A program made the position numbers and the translations under genes. From the NCBI GenBank assembly GCA_964426135.1, contig CAYRPN010000031.1:1-50424 (forward strand): 50,424 nucleotides of DNA, read 5' to 3'. Position 1 is the first letter of the stretch, and every line of letters starts with the position of its first letter. The stretch is from CAYRPN01 sp964426135 (GTDB lineage Bacteria > Planctomycetota > Phycisphaerae > Phycisphaerales > Phycisphaeraceae). The notes under the pieces were generated by a model. The model was not told the origin of the DNA. It ran no database searches and worked only from the letters and a program-made list of their open reading frames with translations. This document shows, in pieces, positions 15,422 through 23,647 of the stretch.

Positions 15422-16264
15422 TCATGATGCCAGCGTCACGCGATGCTGCAGCACGGGCATCAGATCGAAATAGGGCCGCACGATCGGCGATTCCGATCTT
15501 TCGAACTCCGCGAACGGCCCGTCGAAGAAGACCCTGCCCTCGTGCAGCATGACGACGCGCGGACGCAGCCGGCGGAGCAGATCCTTGTCGTGCGTGACGA
15601 TGACCGTGGTGCGACGATCCTGACCATCCAGGTGCGTGCTGTGCGTTAATGCGATCAGGTCCTGGATCATCGCGGCATGATGCGGATCGAGCCCGGTGGT
15701 CGGCTCGTCGTAGAACATCAGCATCGGGTCCATCGCCAGGGCGCGGGCGATGGCGATGCGTTTGGCCATGCCGCCGGAAAGATCGTCGCGGTCTTTCTCC
15801 AGGACTTCGTCAGGGTTCAGGCCGACCGCTTCCACGACGCGGCGGGCGATCGGCTCGATGTGCTGGGAATCCAAACGCTTGATTTCACGAAGCCAGAGCG
15901 CGATGTTGTCGTTAACCGTGCCGGAGAAGAGAGCATTTCGCTGAAAGACGATCGCCCAGTGCACGCGGATGCGGTCCAGTTCATCCTCATCCAGGGCGCT
16001 GATATCAATCAGCGGCGCGCCGGGTTGATCGTGATCCGCCACCAATACGCGGCCGCTGTCGGGCTTCAAGTGCCTGAACAGGTGTTCGAGCAACACGGTC
16101 TTGCCGCAGCCTGAACCGCCGACGATGGTGACGATCTCCCCGCGATAGATTTCCAGATCGACGCCGCGAAGGACATGGTTTTCGCCGAAGGATTTGTGCA
16201 GCGCTTCGACGCGAAGTTCGACGGGCGGCGGTGATGCGTTCGTGATCTCACGCATGACAGACAT
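15422..16264 (-). CDS. ABC transporter ATP-binding protein, MlaF-like
   Basis: Walker A is 'GGSGCGKT', the Q-loop lies in 'IVFQRNALFSGTVNDNI', the signature is 'LSGGMAKRIAIARAL', Walker B is 'LMFYDEPTTGLDP' and the switch histidine is in 'VIVTHDKDL'. The 'LSGGMAKR' signature and 'QRNALF' Q-loop are typical of MlaF/Ttg2A ATPases, which power retrograde phospholipid transport with MlaE and MlaD. Neither partner is encoded nearby, so the permease must lie elsewhere. An ATG at 16255 (residue 4) is an alternative start. The 280-aa length is slightly above the norm because of a C-terminal extension. Confidence 0.88.
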   Translation of the reverse strand: MSVMREITNASPPPVELRVEALHKSFGENHVLRGVDLEIYRGEIVTIVGGSGCGKTVLLEHLFRHLKPDSGRVLVADHDQPGAPLIDISALDEDELDRIRVHWAIVFQRNALFSGTVNDNIALWLREIKRLDSQHIEPIARRVVEAVGLNPDEVLEKDRDDLSGGMAKRIAIARALAMDPMLMFYDEPTTGLDPHHAAMIQDLIALTHSTHLDGQDRRTTVIVTHDKDLLRRLRPRVVMLHEGRVFFDGPFAEFERSESPIVRPYFDLMPVLQHRVTLAS

Positions 16265-16311
16265 TCTGGAACGATAGCGGATTCCAGACGGGAGGGTGTC
16301 GATCCGCGTCG

Positions 16312-16390
16312 TTTAGCCGCGGCCCCTTGGGCCGCGCGGAACCGCGGATTCACCGTGGCGTCGTGCGACGCAAGGCGTCGCGGCTAAACG
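16312..16390. repeat. TTTAGC element with two different palindromic cores
   Basis: GTTTAGCCGCGGCCCCTTGG plus GCCGCG opens the element and GCGACGCAAGGCGTCGCGG plus CTAAAC closes it. The outer 10 nt are exact inverted repeats, but the inner palindromes differ between the arms (GGCCC-GGGCC on the left, GACGC-GCGTC on the right). The conserved ends with swapped cores argue for a modular element. It fills the gap between the ABC gene and queC. Confidence 0.78.
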
Positions 16391-16392
16391 CG

Positions 16393-17091
16393 CTAGCGGT
16401 ACACCGTCGGGTCCGGCACGTTCGCCTCGGTGAAGCCCTTGCGTCGCAGCACGCACGAATCGCAGTGCCCGCATGCCCGCCCCTGTTCGTCCGGGTCGTA
16501 ACAGGAGTGCGTCAGCGAATAATCCACACCCCATTCCACGCCGCGGCGAATGATCTGGGCCTTGGTCAGCGCGATCAGCGGCGTGTGCACGTTCAGCTTC
16601 ACGTGCCCTTCCACACCCGCCTTGGTCGCGAGGTTCGCCATGCGCTCGTACGCCACGATGTACTCCGGCCGGCAATCGGGGTAGCCGCTGTAGTCCACCG
16701 CGTTGACGCCGATGTAGATATCCGAAGCGGCCAGCACCTCCGCCCACGCCAGCGCGAAGGAAAGAAAAATCGTATTGCGCGCCGGCACATACGTGATCGG
16801 AACGCCGTGCGACATGTCGGCGGCGGTGCGATCCTTGGGCACCGCGATATCGGCAGTCAAGGCGGAGCCGCCGAAGATGCGCAGGTCGATGTCGGCGATG
16901 ACATGCCGTGCGACCCCGGCGGCGGCGGCGACTTTGGCGGCGGCTTCGATCTCGAAGCGGTGCCGCTGGCCGTAGCGGAAGGAGAGCGCGTATGGCGTGA
17001 ACCCGTCGCGCTTGGCCATCGCCAGCACGGTCGCCGAATCGAGTCCGCCGGAGAGCAGGACCACGGCATTCTTGGAAGCAGATTGCGACAC
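16393..17091 (-). CDS. queC: 7-cyano-7-deazaguanine synthase QueC
   Basis: QueC converts 7-carboxy-7-deazaguanine to preQ0 with ATP and ammonia, on the way to queuosine in tRNA. The frame is open to 17526 but the extra part lies in a repeat; the protein begins at a GTG at 17091 ('VSQSASKNAVVLLSGGLDSATVL') with AAGGA upstream. The PP-loop motif 'SGGLDS' lies near residue 14. The zinc site is seen as Cys residues in 'HSCYDPDEQGRACGHCDSCVLR' (residues about 198-218). Its 232 aa are normal. No other queuosine gene lies nearby. Confidence 0.95.
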   Translation of the reverse strand: MSQSASKNAVVLLSGGLDSATVLAMAKRDGFTPYALSFRYGQRHRFEIEAAAKVAAAAGVARHVIADIDLRIFGGSALTADIAVPKDRTAADMSHGVPITYVPARNTIFLSFALAWAEVLAASDIYIGVNAVDYSGYPDCRPEYIVAYERMANLATKAGVEGHVKLNVHTPLIALTKAQIIRRGVEWGVDYSLTHSCYDPDEQGRACGHCDSCVLRRKGFTEANVPDPTVYR

Positions 17092-17178
17092 AGGGTGAAA
17101 TCCTTGGAGAGCACACGGATCGTAGCGAGCGGTGCGGGAACGGGCGAATGGGTTGAGGCGAGGGGATTCGGAGTTTGG

Positions 17179-17411
17179 CCACCGAGACACCGAGGGCACT
17201 GAGATCGGAACAAGGCAGAGGCGAGACAAAGGAAAAGTCGAGCGAAAAACAACGCATTCAAACACGAAGGACACAAAGACACGAAGAGCACAAAGGGGAG
17301 ACGAACGAAGGGCTTTTTGATCAGTGGCTCTCCTTTGTGTCCTTCGTGTCTTTGCGTCCTTTGTGATTCCCTCTGTCTTGCCTGATCTCGGTGCTCTCGG
17401 TGTCTCGGTGG
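17179..17411. repeat. Large inverted repeat of CACCGAGACACCGAG and ACACGAAGGACAC words
   Basis: The outer arms 17179-17208 and 17381-17411 (CCACCGAGACACCGAGGGC and the like) and the inner arms 17263-17296 and 17333-17366 (CACGAAGGACACAAAG and the like) are imperfect reverse complements. They surround about 36 nt. Short tandem words (GAGACACCGAG, ACACGAAG) repeat inside each arm. No coding potential. It separates the divergently transcribed queC and murC genes. Confidence 0.85.
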
Positions 17412-17537
17412 TCAATCTTCCGAAGGATCGAAAAACTTTCCCCGCGCTGCGCCTTTCTCCGATAAATGAGGTGCGGACTTCTCTCGCACCAACGTGCTCC
17501 ATCGCGGTATGATGCGACGGACACAAGGACGTGTGAC

Positions 17538-19163
17538 ATGCCCACCACTGCCACGCAGGCCACGGCCGGCCTCTCCCCCACCGTTACCACCACGACCACC
17601 ACCGCCCTGCGCCGCGCCGGCATCTCCTCCCGCCGCGCCCGCAAGCCGATCCTGCTCCAGGGCCAGCGCATCCACTTCGTCGGCATCGGCGGGTCCGGCA
17701 TGTCGGGCCTGGCGCGCATGATCCACCAGCGCGGCGCCATCGTCACCGGCACCGATCAGTCCGACGGCCCCACCATCGACATGCTCACGCAGGTGGGCAT
17801 CGGCGTTTCGCTCGAACAGGCCGCCGAGAGCGTCCCCGCGCAATGCGATCGCGTCGTCATCAGCGCCGCCATCAAGAGCGATCACCCGGAAGTCATCGAG
17901 GCCCGCCGCCGCGACATCCGCGTCATCAAGTATTCGAAGATGCTCGGCGAGATGATGCTCGGCCGCGTCGGCATCTCCATTGCCGGCACCCACGGTAAGA
18001 GCAGCACAACGTCCATGACCAGCCACCTGCTGATCCAGTGCGGCCTCGATCCGTCCGTCATCGTCGGCGCCAACTGCAAGCAGATCGGCGGCGGATACCG
18101 CTGCGGGCAGAGTGAAATCCTCGTCGCGGAAGCATGCGAGTACGATCGCTCCTTCCAGAATCACTTCCCCACGATGGCGGTGATCCTGGGCGTCGAAGAA
18201 GATCACCTCGATTACTACAGAAATCTGGAGGAGATCGTCGAGTCGTTCGCCGACTTCGCAAGATTGCTGCCGCGAAAGGACGAAGGCGGGTTCCTCCTCA
18301 TTGCCCACGAACTGTCGCATCGGCTCACGATCACCGCGGGCCTGACCTGCGACGTGGAAACCATCGGCTTCGCCCCGCAGGCGGACTGGCAGGTCGAAGT
18401 GGTGCGGGGAGAAGGGACAGGGGACAGAGGACAGGAGACAGGAGACAGGGGACAGGAAACGCACGCTTGCGCCTCTGCATACGACAACCTGAAACCTGAA
18501 ACGTTGAATCCTGAAACTTCGATCCCCCTCGTGCGCCTGCGTCATCGCGGCGAGATCGTCGCGCAGTGGCGCTCGCCGCTGCCGGGCGATCACATGTGTT
18601 ACAACGCCGCCGCGGCAGCCGTGCTGGCGCATCGGGCCGGCGCGCCGTGGGACGGCATCGGGCCGGCGATCGAGTCGTTCCGCGGCCTCGACCGCCGCAT
18701 GCAACTCCTGGGCGTGCGCTCGGTCGATGGCAGGCACGACGTGCCGATGTCGCAAGGCATCACGGTCATCGACGACTACGGCCACCACCCCACCGAAGTG
18801 GACACCACGCTTCGTGCTCTGCGCCGGCACTACAACCCCAATCGCCTGATCTGCGTTTTCCAGCCGCACCAGCACAGCCGCACGCGGTTTCTGCTGGAGC
18901 AGTTCGCCGCCAGTTTCGCCGAGGCGGATCTGGTGATCGTGCCGCACATCTATTTCGTGCGCGACAGCAAGAAGGAGCAGCACGCCGTGAAAGCCGGCGA
19001 TCTGGTCGACCGCCTGCGCCAACGCGGCAAGCAGGCGATGCACCTGTACCCGTTCGAAGCGATCGTGGAGCAACTCGAACTCATCGCGCGTCCGGGCGAT
19101 CTATTGGTGACGATGGGCGCGGGCGATGTGAACCGGATTGCGAAGAGTTTTCTGGGGAAATAG
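17538..19163 (+). CDS. murC: UDP-N-acetylmuramate--L-alanine ligase MurC
   Basis: MurC joins L-alanine to UDP-MurNAc, the first peptide step of peptidoglycan synthesis in the cytoplasm. The ATG at 17538 has AAGGA upstream. Motifs: Rossmann-like 'HFVGIGGSGMSGLARM' (residues about 46-61), ATP loop 'GTHGKSSTTSM' (about 150), 'EACEYDRSF', and 'VIDDYGHHPTEV' with 'FQPHQHSRT' in the C-terminal domain. The protein is 541 aa, longer than the usual 460-490. Two extensions explain this: an N-terminal Thr/Ala-rich tail of about 40 residues, and an insert at about residues 292-330 made of 'GTGDRGQETGDRGQET' plus 'NLKPETLNPET', encoded by purine-rich repeat DNA. The insert lies between core motifs and keeps the frame. 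Confidence 0.95.
   Translation: MPTTATQATAGLSPTVTTTTTTALRRAGISSRRARKPILLQGQRIHFVGIGGSGMSGLARMIHQRGAIVTGTDQSDGPTIDMLTQVGIGVSLEQAAESVPAQCDRVVISAAIKSDHPEVIEARRRDIRVIKYSKMLGEMMLGRVGISIAGTHGKSSTTSMTSHLLIQCGLDPSVIVGANCKQIGGGYRCGQSEILVAEACEYDRSFQNHFPTMAVILGVEEDHLDYYRNLEEIVESFADFARLLPRKDEGGFLLIAHELSHRLTITAGLTCDVETIGFAPQADWQVEVVRGEGTGDRGQETGDRGQETHACASAYDNLKPETLNPETSIPLVRLRHRGEIVAQWRSPLPGDHMCYNAAAAAVLAHRAGAPWDGIGPAIESFRGLDRRMQLLGVRSVDGRHDVPMSQGITVIDDYGHHPTEVDTTLRALRRHYNPNRLICVFQPHQHSRTRFLLEQFAASFAEADLVIVPHIYFVRDSKKEQHAVKAGDLVDRLRQRGKQAMHLYPFEAIVEQLELIARPGDLLVTMGAGDVNRIAKSFLGK
18411..18525 (+). repeat. In-frame purine repeat insert within murC
   Basis: The insert comprises GGGACAGAGGACAGGAGACA-type octamers, then ACGCTTGCGCCTCTGCAT, then CCTGAAACCTGAAACG and a second CCTGAAAC. 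The ACGCTTGCGCCTC-Y-GCAT word recurs in the DUF58 gene insert at about 40020-40038 but is read in another frame there, so the DNA rather than the peptide is shared. Confidence 0.8.
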
Positions 19164-19221
19164 TCGATCTTGGCGACCAGAGTCAGCGTATTAACTTCGT
19201 CATGTACGAGGGTGCGCACTT

Positions 19222-20076
19222 TTGACGAGCGAATCCTGTTGCATCCTGAATGGTGGTGGCGGGGCGTGGGCATTCGCTCCGCTTGCGCGTCAATTGAGTG
19301 ACGCACTTTGGCTAGACATTTCTGAAACTCCGCGCGAATACAACTATCTGCTGTTAACCGATTCCGATCCGAGTCATTGCGGCGAGCTATTCATACCATT
19401 CGAGGCCATGCGCATCGCGTCCGACAAACGGCTTCTCGCGAAGGTCTTCGCCGCGCGCGGCGTTCCAACGCCGGTGACATACTTGGTTGATTCGCTGGCC
19501 GATGCGGAGCATTTTCTAAGGGCTTATCCGGAAAAACAATGGTGCCTGAAATACCCAACCGGTTGTGGAGCAGCCGGGCATCGAATGCTGGTGTCCGGAA
19601 TGACGCTCCCAAGAAACTGGCCGTTCCCGTTGGTTGTTCAAGAGTTCATTCGGCTCGACCGACCGGAGGTCTATCGACTGTACGGTGCTAATGGAAGTCT
19701 GTTCGGCTGGATCGCACGTCGCTTTCCCGCGGGAACCAAGCCGTCACCTTGGGTTGCCCATGTCCGCGGCGCTCGCTACGAACTGGCAGGCGATCCGCCT
19801 GCGCAGGCCATTGCCGCTGTTCGTGCGGCTTTGGAGGCGACGGGGTTGCTTGCGTCATTTGGTTGTGTCGATCTCCTTCGTCAAGGCAACGGCGATTGGG
19901 TCGTGCTTGAAGTAGGCACCGACGGAATGTTCAACCACGTGGACCGTGACCTGGACAATACGCAACTGGAACTGGAAATTCAGCAGCACATCGCTGAGTC
20001 GTTCTGGTCCCGAAAGCAGTGGCGTCCATGGGGAACGAAACCGTGGCGGCCGCGCAGCAGTGCGGTCGGTGTTTGA
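19222..20076 (+). CDS. ATP-grasp domain protein
   Basis: The start is a TTG at 19222 ('LTSESCCILNGGGGAWAF'); no ATG or GTG in frame precedes it, and the ATP-grasp fold is complete without one. Features: 'AFAPLARQLSDALW' pre-ATP domain, 'SDKRLLAKVFAARGVPTP' (a lid helix typical of RimK- and D-Ala-ligase-like enzymes), 'QWCLKYPTGCGAAGHRM' (nucleotide-binding lysine and Gly-rich loop), 'LVVQEFIR' and 'WVVLEVGTDGMFNHVD' (acidic metal ligands). The substrate is unknown; ligases of this kind make peptides or modify proteins. It starts 58 nt after murC on the same strand. Base composition is less GC-rich than murC, which hints at later acquisition. Confidence 0.75.
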   Translation: MTSESCCILNGGGGAWAFAPLARQLSDALWLDISETPREYNYLLLTDSDPSHCGELFIPFEAMRIASDKRLLAKVFAARGVPTPVTYLVDSLADAEHFLRAYPEKQWCLKYPTGCGAAGHRMLVSGMTLPRNWPFPLVVQEFIRLDRPEVYRLYGANGSLFGWIARRFPAGTKPSPWVAHVRGARYELAGDPPAQAIAAVRAALEATGLLASFGCVDLLRQGNGDWVVLEVGTDGMFNHVDRDLDNTQLELEIQQHIAESFWSRKQWRPWGTKPWRPRSSAVGV

Positions 20077-20094
20077 GGTGCATACAGAAATTTA

Positions 20095-20391
20095 TCAATG
20101 TGCTGCCGCGACAGGCCGCCGACTCTCGCGCACCACAGTTGAATCCGTTCGTGCCTCGCGCGCCTCCCGCGCCATCTTCTCCAGCATCAGCTTCGCCACA
20201 TCGACCGCGATGTCCTGTGGAATCTGTCCGAGGATAATCTGCTGCACCGTGCGGTCCTGCTGGGAGAACCAGTTGATGATGCGGCCGACCAGTTCCTTCT
20301 GCGTCATGCCCGTGCGGTTGCGCACGATCTCCAGTTGGTTCTTGGAGCCTTCAGCGAGTTCGATGTTGATGTTCTGGCGGAATTTTGACAT
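20095..20391 (-). CDS. Small helical protein, possibly ribbon-helix-helix DNA-binding
   Basis: SD AAGGAAGG lies before the ATG. The 98-aa product starts 'MSKFRQNINIELAEGSKNQL', then 'RTGMTQKELVGRIINWFSQQD', an arrangement of one strand and two helices like ribbon-helix-helix regulators or antitoxins. I recall similar short proteins in other planctomycetes but no function. The C-terminal 'REAREARTDSTVVRESRRPV' is basic and likely disordered. It converges on the ATP-grasp gene, with 18 nt between the stop codons. Confidence 0.75.
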   Translation of the reverse strand: MSKFRQNINIELAEGSKNQLEIVRNRTGMTQKELVGRIINWFSQQDRTVQQIILGQIPQDIAVDVAKLMLEKMAREAREARTDSTVVRESRRPVAAAH

Positions 20392-20506
20392 GCGTCAGCC
20401 CTTCCTTGGACTTGCGTCGGTGCCGTCATCCGTGACAGCGACTGTATTGTGCGCATGATCGTCGGCGATTGCAATCGCGAACTCACCCACATCGCCATTG
20501 CCTGCG

Positions 20507-20582
20507 TTTAGCGACGGGGCTTGCCCCGTTCGGATCGTCTCACACGCGCAAGGCAGAACGGGGCAAGCCCCGTCGCTAAACG
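20507..20582. repeat. TTTAGC double-hairpin element upstream of nadB
   Basis: The arms GTTTAGCGACGGGGCTTGCC plus CCGTTC and GAACGGGGCAAGCCCCGTCG plus CTAAAC are exact reverse complements around about 24 nt. Each arm is a GACGGGGC-TT-GCCCCGTC hairpin. It has the same structure as 5651-5707 with a different core. Confidence 0.85.
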
Positions 20583-20660
20583 TCGTTCGATCCGCGGGGG
20601 CGTTCGATCGGCGGCGAGTCAAACGATTCATTCCACGGATGGTTTCCCTATCATGTGGCC

Positions 20661-22343
20661 ATGCATCCCGTCTTCGAAGAACGCCGGTACCTGATCCCGT
20701 TCCGTGCGACGCTGCTTGCGCAGATTTTCACGGATGTGCTCGTGATCGGCGGCGGCGTGGCGGGGATGCGCGCCGGGCTCGCCGCGGCACAGCACAGCGA
20801 TGTCATCATCACCAACAAGGGGCCGCTGGAGCAGAGCAACACCTACTGGGCGCAGGGCGGCATCGCCTGCGTGATGGACGCGACAGACCGGTTCCAGGAG
20901 CACGTGGAGGACACGCTGGTCGCCGGCGCGGGGCTGTGCGACGAGCCGGTCGTGCGCCGCGTGGTGGAGGGCGGGCCGCGGGAGATCGAAACGCTGATCA
21001 AGTGGGGCATGCGGTTCGACCGCGCCCGACCTGACTCGGAGGAAGGCTCGATCGCGCTGGGGCGCGAAGGCGGCCACCGCCACGCCCGCATCATCCACGC
21101 CGACGGCGACGCCACCGGGCGCGAACTGGCGATCACCCTGCACCGGCAGGTGAAGGCGCACGACAAGATTCGATTTTTTGAGAACTGTTTCGTGCTCGAC
21201 CTGGTGACGGTCGAAGGTCTGACCACCGGCCCCGGCGGCGCCGCGTCAGGAGGACGCTGCGCTGGCGCGATCACCTGGCACCCCAAGTACGGCCTGCAGA
21301 TGATCTGGGCCAAGGCCACCATCCTCGCCAGCGGCGGATGCGGACAGGTCTACCGCGAGTCCACCAATCCGCCCATCGCCACCGGCGACGGACTGGCGAT
21401 CGCGTACCGCGCCGGCGCCACGCTGGCGGACATGGCGTTCGTGCAGTTTCATCCCACGACGCTCTATGTGGCCGGCGCTTCGCGATCACTCATCACCGAG
21501 GCGGTTCGAGGCGAAGGCGCCTACCTGATCGATCGCAACGGCTACCGGTTCATGCCTGACTACCACGCGATGGCGGACCTGGCGCCGCGCGATATCGTGG
21601 CCCGCGCGATTCTTTCGCAGATCGGCAAGACTTCGTTCTCGCACGTGTTCCTCGATTGCCGGCACATCGGCACGGAGCGGTTCGCCCAGCGTTTCCCGAG
21701 CATCTTCGCGCTGCTGAAGAAGTTCGACATCGATCCGGGGAAGCAGCCGATCCCCGTGCATCCCTCAGCCCACTACATGGTCGGCGGCGTGCGCACCGAC
21801 GCGGACGGACGCACCCATGTCGCCGGCCTCTACGCCTGCGGCGAAGTGGCGGCCAACGGCCTGCACGGCGCCAATCGCCTCGCGTCCAACAGCCTGCTGG
21901 AAGGACTGGTCTACGGCGAAATCTGCGGCCGCGTCTGCCAGGAAGTCTGCGGCAACGGCCCCACCGCGCCCGCCAAAATCATCTCCGATATCCGCCCCAG
22001 CGATCGCAGCGAACTCGACCTCTCCGACGTGCGATCCAGCCTGCGCTCCGTCATGTGGCGGCATGTGGGCATCATCCGCGACGGCGCTCGCCTCGCCGAG
22101 GTGGAGGAGATGTTCGACTTCTGGGCCCGCTACACGCTGGACAAGATCTTCGACGACCTGACCGGCTGGCAGATTCAGAACATGCTGCTGACCGGCGCGC
22201 TGATCACGCGCTCGGCGAACTGGCGACAGGAGAGCCGGGGCACCCACTTCCGCAGCGATTTCCCGGAGCAGCGCGACGCGTTCCACCAGCACGATCTGTG
22301 GCAACGCGGCTGGACGGAGCCGGTGATGGAGGCGGTGAAGTAG
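20661..22343 (+). CDS. nadB: L-aspartate oxidase NadB
   Basis: NadB oxidises L-aspartate to iminoaspartate with FAD, the first step of NAD synthesis; quinolinate synthase NadA is not in the window. FAD-binding 'DVLVIGGGVAGMRAGLAAA' lies at the N-terminus. Further family features: 'NTYWAQGGIACVM', 'GGHRHARIIHADGDATG', 'TILASGGCGQVYRESTNP', 'FVQFHPTTLYV', 'YLIDRNGYRFMPDYH' and 'LYACGEVAANGLHGANRLASNSLLEGLVYG'. I use the ATG at 20661; a GTG at 20655 is the alternative. No good ribosome binding site is seen, and the repeat at 20507-20582 lies close upstream. The 560-aa length fits the family. Confidence 0.94.
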   Translation: MHPVFEERRYLIPFRATLLAQIFTDVLVIGGGVAGMRAGLAAAQHSDVIITNKGPLEQSNTYWAQGGIACVMDATDRFQEHVEDTLVAGAGLCDEPVVRRVVEGGPREIETLIKWGMRFDRARPDSEEGSIALGREGGHRHARIIHADGDATGRELAITLHRQVKAHDKIRFFENCFVLDLVTVEGLTTGPGGAASGGRCAGAITWHPKYGLQMIWAKATILASGGCGQVYRESTNPPIATGDGLAIAYRAGATLADMAFVQFHPTTLYVAGASRSLITEAVRGEGAYLIDRNGYRFMPDYHAMADLAPRDIVARAILSQIGKTSFSHVFLDCRHIGTERFAQRFPSIFALLKKFDIDPGKQPIPVHPSAHYMVGGVRTDADGRTHVAGLYACGEVAANGLHGANRLASNSLLEGLVYGEICGRVCQEVCGNGPTAPAKIISDIRPSDRSELDLSDVRSSLRSVMWRHVGIIRDGARLAEVEEMFDFWARYTLDKIFDDLTGWQIQNMLLTGALITRSANWRQESRGTHFRSDFPEQRDAFHQHDLWQRGWTEPVMEAVK

Positions 22344-22351
22344 ACCTTCGG

Positions 22352-23581
22352 TCAACTCTCCACCCGCACCACCGCCTCGAACACTTTGCCGCGGCGGGTT
22401 CTTCGCACGAGGAACTCGCAGCCTTCGATATTGACCGTGTCGCCGGCCTTGGGGGTGCGGCTCAGTTTGGTCGTCATCCACGACGAGATGGTGCCGCGGG
22501 CGTCGGGCCAGGTCTTGGCCATGCGGCCGCACAGTTCCGCCATGGGCGACCCGCCGCCGACGATGTAGACGCCGCCGGTCAGTGCGTGGATGTAGTGCGG
22601 CAGGCGGTCGAACTCGTCCTGCAGTTCGCCGAGCATTTCCTCGACGATGTCTTCCAGCGTGACCAGGCCCAGCGTGCGACCGTCGGCGTGGCGGACGATC
22701 GCCATGTGCTCGTGCTCGTCGACGAAGAACTTCAAGAGGTCCGCCACCGCCGAGTCGGGACTGACAAAGTGCATCGGATGGGTGATGCCGACGAGGCTGG
22801 GATCCTTCGGATTGGTGCGCAGGCAGTAGATCATTTCCTTGAAGTTCACGTAGCCGAGAATCTTGTTCGAATCGCCGGCTTCGCAGATGGGGAAGCGGGT
22901 GTGGGCGTCGACATGGGCGGCGAGCACGGCATCAGTCAGCGACTGCGTGGAGGAGAAGAACACGACCTGGTCCACGGGGATCATCACCTGCGTGACGTTC
23001 ATCTGGCTTAAGCGCGAGGCGGTCTTGATGATGCGTTCCTGGTGGGTGCTGATCTGGTCCGACATGCGGGCGATGCTGGCCAGACCGCGGATTTCCTCCA
23101 TGGTGGCATGGGGGCGGGCGGCGGCGCCTTTCGGTTCGAAGATGCGGTTGACGCCGTGAATCACCCTGATGATCGGCGTGAGCAGCCAGGCGGCGAAACT
23201 CAACGGCGGCGCGAGGTATCTGGCGAGCGTGCGGTTGTGCATCACGCCCAGCGTCTTGGGCAGAATCTCGCTGAACTGCAACGTGAGATAGGTGAAGACG
23301 AGCGAGAAGATCACAATCCACGAACCGCCATAAAGATCGTTGAACGTGGAACTGCTCAGCGAAGCGCCCATGGTGTTGGCCATCGTGTTGATCACGAGGA
23401 TGGCGGCGATGGGCCGGTCGATGTTGGACTTGAACCGCTCCCAAATTTTGCCCGTGGCCGGATGCTTGGCGGAGATGTCCGCCAGTTGGCCGGGCGTCAT
23501 GCTCAGCAGCACCGCCTCGGACATGGAGCAGAGAAACGAGACGCCGAGGGAAGCGCAAACGAGGATGATGAGGATGGTCAT
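22352..23581 (-). CDS. CorC/HlyC (CNNM)-like membrane protein with CBS domains
   Basis: The N-terminal DUF21 region has three to four membrane segments ('MTILIILVCASLGVSFLCSM', 'SWIVIFSLVFTYLTLQF') and the 'SEILPKTLGV' motif. A CBS pair follows ('VMIPVDQVVFFSSTQSLTDAVL', 'GLVTLEDIVEEMLGELQDE'), then a C-terminal CorC_HlyC domain ('GDTVNIEGCEFLVRRTRRGKVFEAVV'). The family is linked to magnesium and other divalent cation export or resistance, sensed through the CBS domains. The length of 409 aa is normal. Its stop lies 8 nt from the nadB stop on the other strand. No partner gene is nearby. Confidence 0.92.
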   Translation of the reverse strand: MTILIILVCASLGVSFLCSMSEAVLLSMTPGQLADISAKHPATGKIWERFKSNIDRPIAAILVINTMANTMGASLSSSTFNDLYGGSWIVIFSLVFTYLTLQFSEILPKTLGVMHNRTLARYLAPPLSFAAWLLTPIIRVIHGVNRIFEPKGAAARPHATMEEIRGLASIARMSDQISTHQERIIKTASRLSQMNVTQVMIPVDQVVFFSSTQSLTDAVLAAHVDAHTRFPICEAGDSNKILGYVNFKEMIYCLRTNPKDPSLVGITHPMHFVSPDSAVADLLKFFVDEHEHMAIVRHADGRTLGLVTLEDIVEEMLGELQDEFDRLPHYIHALTGGVYIVGGGSPMAELCGRMAKTWPDARGTISSWMTTKLSRTPKAGDTVNIEGCEFLVRRTRRGKVFEAVVRVES

Positions 23582-23647
23582 GGCTTGTCACTCAATCTGG
23601 ACGCGGGTCCATAGAGTAGCAAGCACCTCAACGTGCGTTCTCGCCGA

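Noticed and set aside
15422..16264. Complete Mla phospholipid transport operon
   Set aside because: Only the ATPase is present; neighbours are a DUF3500 gene and queC, with no MlaE or MlaD.
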